A DNA stretch of 64,000 nt from Peptococcaceae bacterium BICA1-7. GTDB lineage: Bacteria; Bacillota; Desulfotomaculia; Desulfotomaculales; Desulfocucumaceae. Below are positions 26,024 to 33,956 of the stretch, in pieces. The translations under genes and the position numbers were made by a program. Each line of letters starts with the position of its first letter. Within the stretch, counting starts at the first letter, position 1. The stretch lies in assembly GCA_000802095.1 (NCBI GenBank), contig JUEB01000013.1:1-64000 (forward strand), written 5' to 3'. Below the pieces are notes generated by a model that searched no databases, had not been told where the DNA came from, and worked only from the letters and a program-made list of their open reading frames with translations.

Positions 26024-27064
26024 CTAAGTTTCTCCAACTTCAGCCTGGAGCTCTCTAAAAATCTGGCTTACACCCACCGACCACTTGCTATCTTCAGCAT
26101 ACTTCCGGTTGATCCAGACTAATGGATCAACATCCTCAGGCCTGTTCCGGCTCAAATTGACTACAGTATTGGCCGCAATACCGGCCGAGTCGCTGATGTC
26201 GGTGTTATATTCCGTCCAGCTATGGTATACATTAAAGGGGTTGTTTGCTATTTTGGCGGCGTTCTTATATGTCCTGGGCACAAAGGCCTGCTCCTGCCCC
26301 GTGATGGCAAAAAGTAAAAGTGGGTTTACGTTGTAATCCCTGGCAGCCTGCAATATCGCCGAAAGATAAAGTTCCTCGGCGAGGATGGAATTTCTTTTTT
26401 CCAGGGAAGCTTTTAACTTATCGGTATCAACGTCGCTGTACTGCAAGCCCTCCGGCAGGACTGCCCCGGCAGCAGCCACAGTTGTCCGGGCTGAGGCCAC
26501 TGAACCGCAGGACACGGACAGCATATTTTTCAGAGGATGAAACGCCAGCAAACTGATGGCAATAAGGGAGGCAGCCAAAAAAGTTTTATTCTTTTTAGTC
26601 TGTTTAGTGACATTAGATGGAAGAGTTATGCCTCCCGGAACCTCCCGTTTATGTTTCAATGGCTCCCGGACAGGCCGGCCCTGCCCTCTGGAAAAATGCC
26701 GCAGGGCTTCCCGGGAAATGGGAGCATCCTGCTGTCCACTCACCCACCTGGCCAGTGTTGTTTCGTACTTTTCATTACCATTCCGGATTTCGAGACAGGT
26801 CCGGAAGACATCCCCGGCATGAATGGAAAAGTGGTTACTGTTTACGACCTTTTTCAGAAGGCTCTTTCTGATCTGAAGTCTGTCTTTTTCGTCAAACTCC
26901 TGAATATGGCTGTCAATAACCCTGTGGACAGCGTTTGCCAAAATGGCCGCCGCCTCCCGGGGAGCAGCATCGGGATACTTCCGGCCGATGTATTCCCTTA
27001 GAGTCAGGATGTCCTCACTCTTCATGATCTGTTTTGCTTGCAATCCTTCCAGGATCTTTTGCAT
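26024..27064 (-). CDS. Membrane-anchored glucosaminidase/lysozyme-like protein
   Basis: This 346-residue protein has an unrecognised hydrophilic, helical N-terminal part of about 160 residues, one transmembrane segment at about 168–188 (FLAASLIAISLLAFHPL) and an outer C-terminal domain. The domain reads LSAILQAARDYNVNPLLLFA, then ITGQEQAFVPRTYKNAAKIA and NNPFNVYHSWTEYN. The layout resembles the beta-N-acetylglucosaminidase/lysozyme fold, with the Glu of GQEQAF in the place of the catalytic Glu. It would cut or bind peptidoglycan outside the membrane while keeping an intracellular domain. The hydrolase call is moderate because no full catalytic signature can be proved by eye. Confidence 0.6.
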   Translation of the reverse strand: MQKILEGLQAKQIMKSEDILTLREYIGRKYPDAAPREAAAILANAVHRVIDSHIQEFDEKDRLQIRKSLLKKVVNSNHFSIHAGDVFRTCLEIRNGNEKYETTLARWVSGQQDAPISREALRHFSRGQGRPVREPLKHKREVPGGITLPSNVTKQTKKNKTFLAASLIAISLLAFHPLKNMLSVSCGSVASARTTVAAAGAVLPEGLQYSDVDTDKLKASLEKRNSILAEELYLSAILQAARDYNVNPLLLFAITGQEQAFVPRTYKNAAKIANNPFNVYHSWTEYNTDISDSAGIAANTVVNLSRNRPEDVDPLVWINRKYAEDSKWSVGVSQIFRELQAEVGET

Positions 27065-27317
27065 CTTCTTTCCATCCCGAGGTGAATATCTTTATCTTGC
27101 TTATCCTATCAGCACTATATCTGTTTTACTAAATACTCCTTTGTAGATTTTACCATAATATATACACCCCGGATCTAAAAAACTTCTATTTTTCGACAAC
27201 GAAAGGTTCTCAGCACGCTACCTGCATTAAGTTTCAGATCACCCGGTGGTATAAAGTGGCGAATACCAGGATCATATTACTGAAAAAAATTATCAGTATA
27301 TAAGCTCCATTGTTTGC

Positions 27318-27347
27318 CTGACAAAATACCCCAGATTATGCTATACT
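27318..27347 (+). promoter_or_regulatory. Probable promoter of the acyltransferase gene
   Basis: CTGACA at 27318–27323 and TATACT at 27342–27347 are separated by 18 bp, with TG just before the -10 (extended type). The rest of 27065–27317 holds only a weak inverted repeat (TACTGA ... TCAGTA, about 27277–27298) and no gene. Confidence 0.5.
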
Positions 27348-27418
27348 TCTACTTAACATCATACCGTGTTTCCGGATAATACGGCGCCGGATATTTTTTA
27401 TTTTAGAGGTCTTTACCA

Positions 27419-28624
27419 ATGTCATCCTTTAGCGGAGTGTTAGCAGTAACAAAGGAAAGAATTCCCGAGCTGGACATACTGAGGGGACTGGCCTTCCTGG
27501 CCGTGGTGTTTCAGCACTCCCTGGGCTACTACTCCCAGTCGCCGGATATCCGGCCGGCCGAGGCTGCCGTGCTGGGGATGATCCTTCACTTCACCAAATT
27601 GGCGGTGCCCGCCTTTGTATTTGTAACCGGCGCCACACTTTTCTACAACTACTACCACAGGCTGAACTACCCCTCCTTTATTAAAAAGAGAGCCCTTGAT
27701 ATACTGGTGCCCTATCTGGTCTGGACCTGTATATATGAGATCCATTTTAATGGGCTTCCCAATATAAGCTCCGCCTGGCTTAAAGAATTCGGCAAGACGG
27801 TAATTTCCGGCAGTGAAGTATACCACCTCTGGTTTGTGGTTATGATTTTTCAGTTTTATCTGATCTACCCTTTACTGCTGCAATCCTTTAAAAAGGTGCG
27901 GGGCATGCTGACCTCCGGGTCCCGGCTGGTTTCTGCGGTTGTTCTTCTGGCCGGGGGCTATGCCTGGCTGATGTGGGTTTCGTACAGCTACATACCGCAG
28001 GAGAACCTGCAACTGCCCTCCTCACTCTGGCAGGCGCTTTTTATAGACTATAGGGACAGGAATTTTCTCTTTTTTATATTTTATTTCTTTATGGGCGGGC
28101 TGGCCGGGGCCGGAATAATTAAGTGGCGACGCTTCGTCAGACGGTCAGTCAGCTGGAACAGTTTCCTTTTTGCTGCTTTATACGTGTGGATAGGGTATGA
28201 GCTTTTGGCCGCCGGGCTGGGCGGAAGGATAGATTTTAACCTTTCCACCCCCTTAAAGCCATCCATGTTCTTATACACTGTATCGGAAATACTACTGGTC
28301 TACGGCCTGGCCATGACAATTTCGGGGAGAACCTCCTATCTAAACAGATTTTTATCCTTTACCGGCAAATACTCATACGGCGCCTACCTTTCCCACGCCC
28401 TGGCGCTCAAATATGCCGTCAGTGAGCTGGGCAACTTCCTTCCCGCCGGACACATTGTACTTTCCAGTGTTCTGGCCTTTGCTATCTGCTCGCTGGGGTC
28501 GCTGGCACTCACCTTTTTGATAGGCTTTCTTCCCTATGGAAAACTGGTTATAGGCCCCTACCGGCGTCCAGCGAGAAAAGTGCTTCCGGCCATTAGCGCT
28601 CATAGCTCTAAAAAGGCAGGCTGA
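27419..28624 (+). CDS. Acyltransferase-3 family membrane protein
   Basis: This 401-residue integral membrane protein has about ten hydrophobic segments. It opens with RIPELDILRGLAFLAVVFQH, where the arginine and the FQHS histidine are the conserved catalytic residues of the acyltransferase-3 (OafA/NodX-like) family. Members transfer acetyl or other acyl groups to sugars of cell-wall polymers or exopolysaccharides, or modify other membrane-surface molecules. It is transcribed alone on the plus strand behind an extended -10 promoter, followed 110 bp later by a lipoprotein gene. Its acceptor cannot be told from the sequence. Confidence 0.9.
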   Translation: MSSFSGVLAVTKERIPELDILRGLAFLAVVFQHSLGYYSQSPDIRPAEAAVLGMILHFTKLAVPAFVFVTGATLFYNYYHRLNYPSFIKKRALDILVPYLVWTCIYEIHFNGLPNISSAWLKEFGKTVISGSEVYHLWFVVMIFQFYLIYPLLLQSFKKVRGMLTSGSRLVSAVVLLAGGYAWLMWVSYSYIPQENLQLPSSLWQALFIDYRDRNFLFFIFYFFMGGLAGAGIIKWRRFVRRSVSWNSFLFAALYVWIGYELLAAGLGGRIDFNLSTPLKPSMFLYTVSEILLVYGLAMTISGRTSYLNRFLSFTGKYSYGAYLSHALALKYAVSELGNFLPAGHIVLSSVLAFAICSLGSLALTFLIGFLPYGKLVIGPYRRPARKVLPAISAHSSKKAG

Positions 28625-28734
28625 CCCTTCTGGTAACATTTACTAGCTTCAGCTATCAGCTATTAACAAATAAAGCTTTCTGCCCCCGGAACATTCTCAG
28701 AGTATTAACCGTCTATTATACAGGAGGTGTTCTT

Positions 28735-29124
28735 TTGGGTAAAAAAATTATCAGCCTGCTGGCGGTCTTTATTTTACTTATGGGTTTGATGGCAGCCGGC
28801 TGCGGCAAAAAAGAAAACAAAGCAACCGATGTTCCGGAAGGTAAAAATACAGCGGCTGAAAGTGGCAGTGCCGGTTCTGGTCAGGGAGAGAGCGGCCCGG
28901 GCCAGGAGAAAGCCGGGAGCGGCCTATATAACGGTCAGATTGACGGTAACTCGGTGGAGATCAAGTTTAACGGGGAAGATAAAGCCTTCAGGCTTTCCGA
29001 GGAGGTCAAAACAGAATTTGAGGGAATAGCCCTAAAGAGCGGAGACAATTTAACCTTCAAATATTATGAAGACCAGTACGGACGTCTGGTCATAACCAGC
29101 CTGGCCAAGGCGTTAAAGGGTTAA
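28735..29124 (+). CDS. Small lipoprotein of unknown function
   Basis: This 129-residue protein starts at a TTG with AGGAGGTG six bases upstream. The signal sequence (KKIISLLAVFILLMGLMAAG) ends in a lipobox with C23 (AAGC), followed by KKEN. A low-complexity Ser/Gly/Glu linker (about 30–62) leads to a small domain of about 65 residues (GQIDGNSVEIKFNGEDKAFR ... YYEDQYGRLVITSLAKALKG) that may be an OB- or barrel-like fold. No family is recognised. A terminator follows directly, so it may form a unit with the acyltransferase or be transcribed alone. Confidence 0.8.
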   Translation: MGKKIISLLAVFILLMGLMAAGCGKKENKATDVPEGKNTAAESGSAGSGQGESGPGQEKAGSGLYNGQIDGNSVEIKFNGEDKAFRLSEEVKTEFEGIALKSGDNLTFKYYEDQYGRLVITSLAKALKG

Positions 29125-29137
29125 AAAACATAGCTTT

Positions 29138-29182
29138 AAAAAAAGGCGCGCCAACAAACAAAGAATATGGGGCGCTTTTTTC
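29138..29182 (+). terminator. Terminator after the lipoprotein gene
   Basis: AAAAAAAGGCGC pairs imperfectly with GGCGCTTTTTT across a 20-base loop, ending in a T-run. Confidence 0.6.
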
Positions 29183-29302
29183 TTTGTGTATAAGCCGGCC
29201 TTTTCCTATGGGACCTAATTTCTGTTGCATATAGGACTTTATACCTATTTCATCAGAGGCGCTGTTCTCATATAATTAATAGTTGTTAGCAAAATAATAC
29301 TA

Positions 29303-29386
29303 TTTGGCAAATCTACCGAAAGGTAGTGACGCAAAGCTAGAGGGTCTAAGGGCGTTTTGTGCGGTCTATGACAGCCAGTTGCTCCT
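29303..29386 (+). ncRNA. Cyclic-di-GMP-I (GEMM) riboswitch
   Basis: The conserved core is all present: GGCAAAT, a stem with GAAA tetraloop (CTACCGAAAGGTAG), GACGCAAAGC, the GGGTCTAAGG segment and the closing arm CAGCCAGTTGCTCC. These match the c-di-GMP class I aptamer. It lies about 60 bases before the receiver-like gene at 29444. Confidence 0.9.
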
Positions 29387-29415
29387 TAATGCAGGATAGA
29401 TACTGCTTAGCTGAC

Positions 29416-29442
29416 CCTCCTTATATATTAAGGAGGATTTTT
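29416..29442 (+). promoter_or_regulatory. Expression-platform hairpin covering the ribosome site
   Basis: CCTCCTT pairs with AAGGAGG around ATATATT, followed by ATTTTTT and the ATG at 29444. The hairpin buries the Shine-Dalgarno sequence, and with the T-run it could equally act as a terminator. Either way it is a natural output device for the riboswitch just upstream (inference). Confidence 0.7.
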
Positions 29443-29443
29443 T

Positions 29444-29857
29444 ATGTATTACGGAAATACTGTTTTAGTGGTAGACAAGGATCCAACCGCCAGATACAAT
29501 TTAAAGCTGTGTTTATGGAAGCTTGATTGTGCCGTTCATGAAACTGAGGACGAGGATGATGCAATCACCTTTATTGTTACCGAAAATCCAAGAGCAGTTT
29601 TTATCTCACTGGAATTCACTAAAATAAATTTATTCTATTTACCGCAGAAGGTTAGGGAATTAACTGACTGCCCATTAATTGTGTATGGGGATGGATTTAC
29701 CAGGCGTGATTTAATGTGCTGTATCGACGCTTCAGTAAATGATGTCCTGATTAACCCGTGTACCCAGTTGGAGCGGCTGCGGAGGATTGTTACCATAACC
29801 CCGGGTGACAGTTGGGCAGACATAAGGGCAGTGAGTTCTTCTGACAGGCACATTTAA
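29444..29857 (+). CDS. Degenerate receiver-domain protein under c-di-GMP control
   Basis: This 137-residue, single-domain protein opens with a receiver-type strand and acidic pocket (TVLVVDKDPTARYNLKLCLW). The phospho-acceptor position aligns with Ser55 (AVFISLEFTK in place of a LLDLxMP motif), the conserved Thr/Ser region reads IVYGDG, and the conserved Lys is Asn (VLINPC). It therefore cannot be phosphorylated normally and probably works as a pseudo-receiver by protein contacts. No output domain is present. Its mRNA leader carries a c-di-GMP-I riboswitch, so its level should follow c-di-GMP, a second messenger for motility and surface life. Partner unknown; it converges with the ktrA gene. 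Confidence 0.8.
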   Translation: MYYGNTVLVVDKDPTARYNLKLCLWKLDCAVHETEDEDDAITFIVTENPRAVFISLEFTKINLFYLPQKVRELTDCPLIVYGDGFTRRDLMCCIDASVNDVLINPCTQLERLRRIVTITPGDSWADIRAVSSSDRHI

Positions 29858-29880
29858 ATTCCCCTGCATTATGATAAAAA

Positions 29881-30534
29881 TTATTTCTCCGTATTGTAAA
29901 GCTTTTGCAGATTAATATTTTTTCCTACAGCCACCAATATGTCTTCCCCGTCTATAATTTCCTCGGCCCGGGGGGAGACCACTATCTCCTCTCCCCTTTT
30001 TATGGCCAGTATGGTAACTTTATATTTACGCCTGACATCGACCTCCACCAGGTTTTTACCCACAAACCGGGCCGGCGCCTTTATCTCCATTATACTGTGG
30101 TCCCTGGAAAGGTATATCTGGTCCAATATTCCCTCCGAGACAAGTAAGTGGGCCAGCCTCCTGCCCATATCCCTTTCCGGAAATATAACCGAGGCCCCTA
30201 ACTTTTCCAACACCTTACCGTGCAGGTGGTTCTTGGCCTTGGCCACAACCTTTTCAACACCCATTTCCTTTAAAAGAATGGTGGCCAGTATGCTGGACTG
30301 CATGTCCTCACCAATAGATACTATAACGGTGTCAAAGTTATTAACCCCCAGTGACTTCAGGGCCTGCTCGTCCATAGCGTCAGCCTGAACCGCGTGAGTG
30401 GCCAGGTTCACCACGTCATTTACCCGATCTTCATTACTGTCTATGGCCAAAACCTCATGGCCTATGTTGGTCAGCTCCTCTATAAGGCTGACACCAAACT
30501 GCCCCAGCCCTATTACCGCAAATTGTTTTTTCAT
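29881..30534 (-). CDS. ktrA: Potassium uptake regulatory protein (KtrA/TrkA type)
   Basis: This protein of about 217 residues has an RCK_N Rossmann domain (FAVIGLGQFGVSLIEELTNI, with GxGxxG and the acidic end of strand 2 in EVLAIDSNED) and an RCK_C domain from about residue 140 (IMEIKAPARFVGKNLVEVDV). It is the cytoplasmic ring subunit that binds nucleotides and gates the KtrB channel-like transporter, whose gene ends about 50 bp upstream on the same strand. I chose the ATG at 30534 with GGGGGT before it over an upstream in-frame TTG at 30549. KtrA proteins are known c-di-AMP targets in Firmicutes. Confidence 0.92.
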   Translation of the reverse strand: MKKQFAVIGLGQFGVSLIEELTNIGHEVLAIDSNEDRVNDVVNLATHAVQADAMDEQALKSLGVNNFDTVIVSIGEDMQSSILATILLKEMGVEKVVAKAKNHLHGKVLEKLGASVIFPERDMGRRLAHLLVSEGILDQIYLSRDHSIMEIKAPARFVGKNLVEVDVRRKYKVTILAIKRGEEIVVSPRAEEIIDGEDILVAVGKNINLQKLYNTEK

Positions 30535-30582
30535 AAATATTACCCCCAAAAATCCCTTGACACTTCATTATAGCCGGAGGAA

Positions 30583-31959
30583 TCAGCCAATAATAATTTT
30601 TTCCTTCACAAAATGATAGTTCTGGTCCGCTCTTTTATTATGAAACACCAGTATCAGAGCCACTATACCTATTCTTCCGATAAACATTAAGAATGTAATT
30701 ACCGCCTTGCCGGGTGTACTCAACTCACCTGTTATTCCCGTAGACAGGCCTGTGGTGCCGAAGGCTGAACATGCTTCAAAAATAATCTGTATAGCTGGTA
30801 ATCGTTCAAACCCCAACATAATAATGACAGAGGAAAAAACAAGCAATGAAGCTACCACAAATACTGAAAACGCTCTGATAACATCTGCATCGTAAAGCTC
30901 CCGGCGGAATACTTTCACACTGCTCTGTCCCCTGAAAGAGGCAGCCAAACTTAGTAAAAGAACAGCAAAGGTTGTAGTGCGGATACCACCTCCGCAGCTG
31001 CTGGGGGAAGCTCCAATAAACATTAAAAGGCAGAAAAATAAAAGGGTTACATCATGAAATACACTGACATCTACAGTGCTAAAGCCCCCGTTTCTGGTAT
31101 TGAGCGAGTGAAACAGCGCCGTAGAAATTTTCTGGTGCCATGGCGCCCCGGCCAGAGCCCCGGACATCTCAGAGAATAAAACAATAACAAATCCAACTAC
31201 GAGCAGAGCTATAAAAGTTATTGTGGTCAGCTTTGTATAAAGGGTAAACCTGTAAACCCTACCGGTGCGTTTGGCTGATAAATAGGAATGCAGCTCCAGT
31301 AAAACAGGAAAGCCTATAGAGCCGGCCAGCAGCAAAATCCCCATAACACTTTGCAATACATAGTCCTGCCTAAAGCCCTGAAGGCTATTGCCGAACAAGT
31401 CAAATCCTGCATTGGTAAAGCCCGAAACACTGTGGAAGAAGCCCATTCCAAGAGCCTTCCAGACTTGCATATCATAATAGGCCCAGAAATACGCCGTCAG
31501 AAACAAAGTGCCCAGTATCTCTAATATAATGGCCACTTTAAAAATAAAAAGCATCAGTATAACCATACCCTGCATGGACGTCTGATTCTGATCAGCCATG
31601 ATCATCATTCTGTTGCGAAGGTTAACCTGGTTTCCCATTAAAACGAAAACAAGTGTGCCTAAAGTCATTATTCCAATTCCCCCGAACTGCAGGAGAAAGA
31701 CAAGTATTGCCAGTCCCGCAAGGCTAAAAGTGTCTGCCGTATTTACAACTGTAAGCCCGGTTACGCTTATAGCGCTGGTCGAGGTAAACAGTGCATCTAT
31801 GAGACTTAGGTTTACACCCGGCTGTAATGAAAAGGGGAGGCTGAGAAGAACTGTCCCAATGACTGCGAAAATCAGATAACCTGATACGATGAGCTGTACC
31901 GGGGTGAGCCCTCTTAAATGCTCGCTCTTTTTATTTAAGTACATACCATAGTCTACCAA
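30583..31959 (-). CDS. ktrB: Potassium uptake transporter membrane subunit (KtrB/TrkH type)
   Basis: This protein of about 458 residues has four membrane–pore–membrane repeats. The four filter segments are visible with their glycines: SAISVTGLTVVNTAD, HSVSGFTNAGFDLF, HSLNTRNGGFSTVD and CSAFGTTGLSTGIT. It conducts K+ (with Na+ in many members) and pairs with KtrA encoded just downstream. The open frame reaches 32031, overlapping the amidase gene, but the best start is the TTG at 31959 with GAGGTG five bases upstream; ATG 31944 is another option. It lies at the end of the folate gene run. Confidence 0.92.
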   Translation of the reverse strand: MVDYGMYLNKKSEHLRGLTPVQLIVSGYLIFAVIGTVLLSLPFSLQPGVNLSLIDALFTSTSAISVTGLTVVNTADTFSLAGLAILVFLLQFGGIGIMTLGTLVFVLMGNQVNLRNRMMIMADQNQTSMQGMVILMLFIFKVAIILEILGTLFLTAYFWAYYDMQVWKALGMGFFHSVSGFTNAGFDLFGNSLQGFRQDYVLQSVMGILLLAGSIGFPVLLELHSYLSAKRTGRVYRFTLYTKLTTITFIALLVVGFVIVLFSEMSGALAGAPWHQKISTALFHSLNTRNGGFSTVDVSVFHDVTLLFFCLLMFIGASPSSCGGGIRTTTFAVLLLSLAASFRGQSSVKVFRRELYDADVIRAFSVFVVASLLVFSSVIIMLGFERLPAIQIIFEACSAFGTTGLSTGITGELSTPGKAVITFLMFIGRIGIVALILVFHNKRADQNYHFVKEKIIIG

Positions 31960-32014
31960 TAGAGCACCTCTTAAGTAAACAGTAATCACATTTAAGAATA
32001 AGGCACAGTCTCTC

Positions 32015-32848
32015 CTAGGACTTAACCACAAGGGGCCCGTATAGATCGGGCCGCCTGCTGTCCAGGAAAAAACTGTCCCTCATGGACTTTGACCTTTTCA
32101 TCCGCACGGTGTTGATCAGACCGGCGTCCAGGTCGGCCACCAACATTCCCTCGGCCCCGTCAAAACTCTCGGCCAACGGATTTCCCTTGGGGTCTATCAC
32201 CAGGGCCCCCCCGCAAAACTGAGACCCGGCCCCGTCACTGCCCACAAGGTTGCAGGCCGCCACAAACACCGAGTTGTCATAGGCCCTGGCCGCCATATAT
32301 TTCATCCAGATGCCCCTTCTGTCACCAACTATCACCGGGGAGGCATGGGGGGCAAAGACTATTTCAGCGCCTTTCAGGGACAGTACGGTGGTCACTTCCG
32401 GGAAATGAAGGTCCCAGCATATCTCTACACCAAAGACGGCCTTTTCAGCTTTGAAGACCGGCAGGTGGTTTCCGGCTGTAAAATTGGGAAGCTCACTCTT
32501 TCCCAGGTGTGTTTTCCTATATTTCTGCCAGCTGCCGTCAGGAAAAACAACCAGCTGGGTGATGCAGGGCTTTTCCTCCCCGCTTTCCTCAGCCAGACCC
32601 ACCAGTGCGGTCAGCCCGGCCCTCCGGGCTGCCTCTCCCAAAAGGACAGTTATCTCCCCGGGAATATTCACCGCTGTAGGCTTTGCCCTGTCCCTGCTGT
32701 ACCCCTGCAGAGACATCTCAGGAAAGCAGATTATATCAACGCCGTCCACAGCGGCACGGGATATATATTTTAAAATCTTGTCGGTATTCTTTTCCACCAT
32801 CCCCAGTTGGGACTGCATCTGAACCAGGGCTATACGGGTATTTTTCAT
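32015..32848 (-). CDS. Carbon-nitrogen hydrolase (nitrilase superfamily)
   Basis: This 277-residue protein has the complete nitrilase-superfamily triad: Glu in IICFPEMSLQGYSRD, Lys in WQKYRKTHLGKSELP, and the nucleophile Cys in VFGVEICWDLHFPE. Members hydrolyse amides such as N-carbamoyl compounds, omega-amides or NAD-related amides; the substrate here is not evident. The gene overlaps the end of folK by four bases (ATGA), so the two are co-translated. Location in the folate run does not by itself prove a folate role. Confidence 0.9.
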   Translation of the reverse strand: MKNTRIALVQMQSQLGMVEKNTDKILKYISRAAVDGVDIICFPEMSLQGYSRDRAKPTAVNIPGEITVLLGEAARRAGLTALVGLAEESGEEKPCITQLVVFPDGSWQKYRKTHLGKSELPNFTAGNHLPVFKAEKAVFGVEICWDLHFPEVTTVLSLKGAEIVFAPHASPVIVGDRRGIWMKYMAARAYDNSVFVAACNLVGSDGAGSQFCGGALVIDPKGNPLAESFDGAEGMLVADLDAGLINTVRMKRSKSMRDSFFLDSRRPDLYGPLVVKS

Positions 32849-33357
32849 GCCTTATACCTTTCCACCGTTTGTTCTTTTGACAGAGCCTCCGCCAGGGAGG
32901 CGGCTGTTTTACCTCCGGGCAGCAGAATATCCGGGGCCAGGTCGGCAAGGGGAACAGCTACAAAGGCCCTTTCCACAATCCTGGGGTGAGGTATCTGAAG
33001 GTCCGGGGTATTCACCACGGCATCCCCGTAAAGGAGTATGTCCAGGTCGATAACCCTGGGGCCCCAGCGTATGGTGCGCTCCCTGCCCATTTGCCGCTCA
33101 ATCTCCATGAGCAGCCCCAGGAGTTCCTGGGGGGCAAGATCTGCCTCAAAAGACACCACGGTATTTAAAAACCAGTCCTGGTCGGTGTAGCCCACCGGCC
33201 CGGTCTTATATAGAGGGGCAATTTCCTGTGCAGACAGCCTCCCGTCTTCCCCCAGCAGGCGAAGGGCCTCCCGCACATTACCCTCTTTATCACCCAAGTT
33301 TGATCCAATACCTATGTATACCTTAACTGCCAATATTTTCGAACCTTCCTTTGTCAT
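32845..33357 (-). CDS. folK: 6-hydroxymethyl-dihydropterin pyrophosphokinase
   Basis: This 170-residue protein has the HPPK signature: VYIGIGSNLGDKEGNVREAL at the start and RWGPRVIDLDILLYGD, followed by the family's PHPRIVERAFVAVPLADLAP. It transfers pyrophosphate from ATP to hydroxymethyl-dihydropterin, the step between FolB and FolP in folate synthesis. It lies downstream of folP and folB but separated from folB by a hairpin repeat element at 33410–33579. The chosen ATG at 33357 gives 11 residues before the family core; a nearer in-frame TTG is also possible. Confidence 0.95.
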   Translation of the reverse strand: MTKEGSKILAVKVYIGIGSNLGDKEGNVREALRLLGEDGRLSAQEIAPLYKTGPVGYTDQDWFLNTVVSFEADLAPQELLGLLMEIERQMGRERTIRWGPRVIDLDILLYGDAVVNTPDLQIPHPRIVERAFVAVPLADLAPDILLPGGKTAASLAEALSKEQTVERYKA

Positions 33358-33409
33358 CCGTCAAAATAAGAACCACGTAGCCCAAAACCACCGAAAAGAA
33401 ATAAAAAAC

Positions 33410-33579
33410 TTAAGCCACAGAGGACACAGAGATCACAGAGAATTTCTTTAAGCATTACTCTCAGGTCTGTGGTCAAGTATAAAAAAAGAGTGCAATATCA
33501 AGCTTATCCAATAAATTTAATAAAATTTTCATAAGGCATTCCAGCAAGGCCAAAAATCTCTGTGTCCTCTGTGGCTTAA
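33410..33579. repeat. Hairpin repeat element with 24-bp inverted ends (copy 1)
   Basis: 33410–33433 and 33556–33579 are a perfect 24-bp inverted repeat containing CCACAGAGGACACAGAG; the 122 bases between are AT-rich and non-coding. The size, inverted ends and a second member of the family at 62512–62690 suggest a MITE- or REP-like element. The stop codon of folB (33576–33578) lies inside its right end. Confidence 0.8.
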
Positions 33580-33956
33580 AAAGGACCTGTATTTACACCT
33601 CTCGATCTGGTGATCTCTGCGGCCATATATTCAAACGCCCCCTGTATGGGGGCCTGGGGTTTTTTCAGAGTAACCTTTACCTCCCGCACCGGCTGGAATC
33701 TTTCCAGCACAACCCCGGCCACCCTTTCGGCCAGAGCCTCTATAAGATTAAAGGGTTTTCCGGATACAACCTCTTCCACCGCCTCAAAAACCTCGGCATA
33801 GCTTACAGTCAGTCCCAGGTCATCTGAATCCCCGGCGGGTTTCAAATCCATGAATAGCTGCAGGTCCACCACGAAAACCTGGCCCTGCTCTCTTTCCTCG
33901 GCCAAAACGCCATGATGCCCGAAAAACCTCATTCCCTTCATGATAATACTATCCAT
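33576..33956 (-). CDS. folB: Dihydroneopterin aldolase
   Basis: This protein of about 126 residues begins MDSIIMKGMRFFGHHGVLAE, the characteristic FolB start with the GxxGHHGxLxEER motif, and continues with SYAEVFEAVEEVVSGKPFNL, then IEALAERVA and a typical LKKPQAP end. It cleaves dihydroneopterin to hydroxymethyl-dihydropterin. The start at 33956 (GAGGGA upstream) overlaps the last 8 bases of folP; an in-frame start at 33992 would lie deeper in folP and is less likely. The final codons run into the inverted repeat element, which supplies the stop. Confidence 0.93.
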   Translation of the reverse strand: MDSIIMKGMRFFGHHGVLAEEREQGQVFVVDLQLFMDLKPAGDSDDLGLTVSYAEVFEAVEEVVSGKPFNLIEALAERVAGVVLERFQPVREVKVTLKKPQAPIQGAFEYMAAEITRSRGVNTGPF

